From assembly GCA_013151115.1 (NCBI GenBank), contig JAADIW010000164.1, positions 1 to 5,782 of the forward strand: a stretch of DNA of 5,782 bases, given 5' to 3'. A program made the position numbers and the translations under genes. Under the pieces are notes generated by a model. That model was not told the origin of the DNA and did no database searches. It saw only the letters and a program-made list of their open reading frames with translations. The DNA is from Caldisericota bacterium. GTDB taxonomy: Bacteria > Bipolaricaulota > Bipolaricaulia > Bipolaricaulales > Bipolaricaulaceae. Of the stretch, positions 5,353 to 5,782 are shown one piece after another. The stretch's first letter is position 1. Each line of letters opens with the position of its first letter.

Positions 5353-5355
5353 GGC

Positions 5356-5763
5356 TCAACCCCCCACCGTCTCGAAGCAGGCGAAGTCCGCGTGGTGGAC
5401 CACCGCCCCCTCCGGGGTACGGGGGTGGGGATCGCCCTCCTTGGAGTGGGTCCCGATGACGTGGAGGACCGCGGGGGGGAGCCCTTCGGCGTAGGCCAGC
5501 GCCACCCCGGAGAACGGGTGCCGCAGGACCCTGCCGCCCGCGGATTTCCGGAACGTCCCATCCCGTTCCTCGATCTCCAGGAGCTTCCCCACGTCGTGCA
5601 AGAGCGCCCCCGCGAGCAACACGTCCCGGTCGAGGGCCACCCGGCCCCCGAACACCTCGGAGAAGGTCTCATATACCCGGAGGGATATCCGGGTCACGGC
5701 CCGGACATGTTGGGCGTAGGAGATCCCCGTCTCCACGAGCAGGGTGAAGGGGATCCGTTCCAT
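5356..5763 (-). CDS. Small HD-domain protein (putative metal-dependent phosphohydrolase)
   Basis: A 135-residue HD-superfamily domain. The ordered ligand set is visible: H19 (AQHV), H56-D57 (LLHDVGK), H82 (LRHPFSG), H101 and H106 (HVIGTHS) and D126 (HHADF), fitting a one- or two-metal HD phosphohydrolase. Substrate (a nucleotide, a dinucleotide messenger or other phosphoester) cannot be inferred. The ATG at 5763 gives 18 residues before the first histidine, reasonable for the family. The frame remains open for the last six codons to the right edge, so a longer or upstream-fused form is not excluded, and only a weak G-rich ribosome binding site precedes this ATG. The stop lies 3 nt before the LeuC-like start, so the two are translated from one mRNA and are probably functionally linked. 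The promoter is outside the window. Confidence 0.75.
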   Translation of the reverse strand: MERIPFTLLVETGISYAQHVRAVTRISLRVYETFSEVFGGRVALDRDVLLAGALLHDVGKLLEIEERDGTFRKSAGGRVLRHPFSGVALAYAEGLPPAVLHVIGTHSKEGDPHPRTPEGAVVHHADFACFETVGG

Positions 5764-5782
5764 GTCCGCCGGGGCCCACCCT

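Noticed and set aside
1..5782. CRISPR array, tRNA/rRNA, insertion sequence or phage genes
   Set aside because: I looked for regularly spaced repeats, cloverleaf-like segments, transposase motifs and long terminal inverted repeats on both strands and saw none that hold up.

Overview
The window is GC-rich bacterial DNA, and every supported gene lies on the minus strand, so transcription runs from the right end to the left. AT-rich patches occur almost only at promoters. Gene content (an inositol-degrading enzyme pair best known from Thermotoga, a protein-disulfide-oxidoreductase-like protein and a small glutaredoxin) suggests an anaerobic, possibly thermophilic, high-GC bacterium. The phylum cannot be fixed from this sequence.

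Reading in the direction of transcription there are three units. (1) From the right edge, a small HD-domain protein (5763-5356) is followed after 3 nt by an aconitase-family large subunit of the LeuC/homoaconitase type (5352-4099). No small subunit lies downstream. (2) A good sigma-70-type promoter (TTGAAA, 16 nt, TACAAT) at 4000-4027 drives an apparent redox operon: an ArsR-type repressor with two cysteines (3990-3694), a CPWC glutaredoxin (3691-3449) and a two-domain thioredoxin-fold protein with one CPYC site (3418-2783). It ends at a strong intrinsic terminator (2728-2755). (3) A second promoter (TATACT at 2668-2673) has a 20-nt LacI-family-like operator directly after the predicted transcription start. 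It drives two genes that I recognise as the scyllo-inosose 3-dehydrogenase IolM (2630-1470) and the creatininase-fold hydrolase IolN (1390-284). A hairpin at 225-257 follows and probably ends this transcript. The left 57 bases are the start of another minus-strand gene that runs off the edge. Its first 19 codons do not identify it.

In the Thermotoga maritima pathway, myo-inositol is oxidised to scyllo-inosose by IolG. IolM oxidises that a second time, IolN opens the ring to 5-keto-L-gluconate, and IolO epimerises this to D-tagaturonate. Steps two and three are present here. IolG and IolO are not in view, though the truncated left gene could be one of the missing steps. The neighbouring redox operon has its own promoter and terminator and appears functionally separate.

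Nothing in the window requires a wholly new system. The points most worth a second look are the transplanted Thermotoga-type inositol module with its LacI-like operator, the ArsR-glutaredoxin-disulfide oxidoreductase operon with a possible thiol sensor and near-leaderless mRNA, the HD-LeuC coupling without LeuD, and a repeat- and hairpin-rich leader at the left edge.
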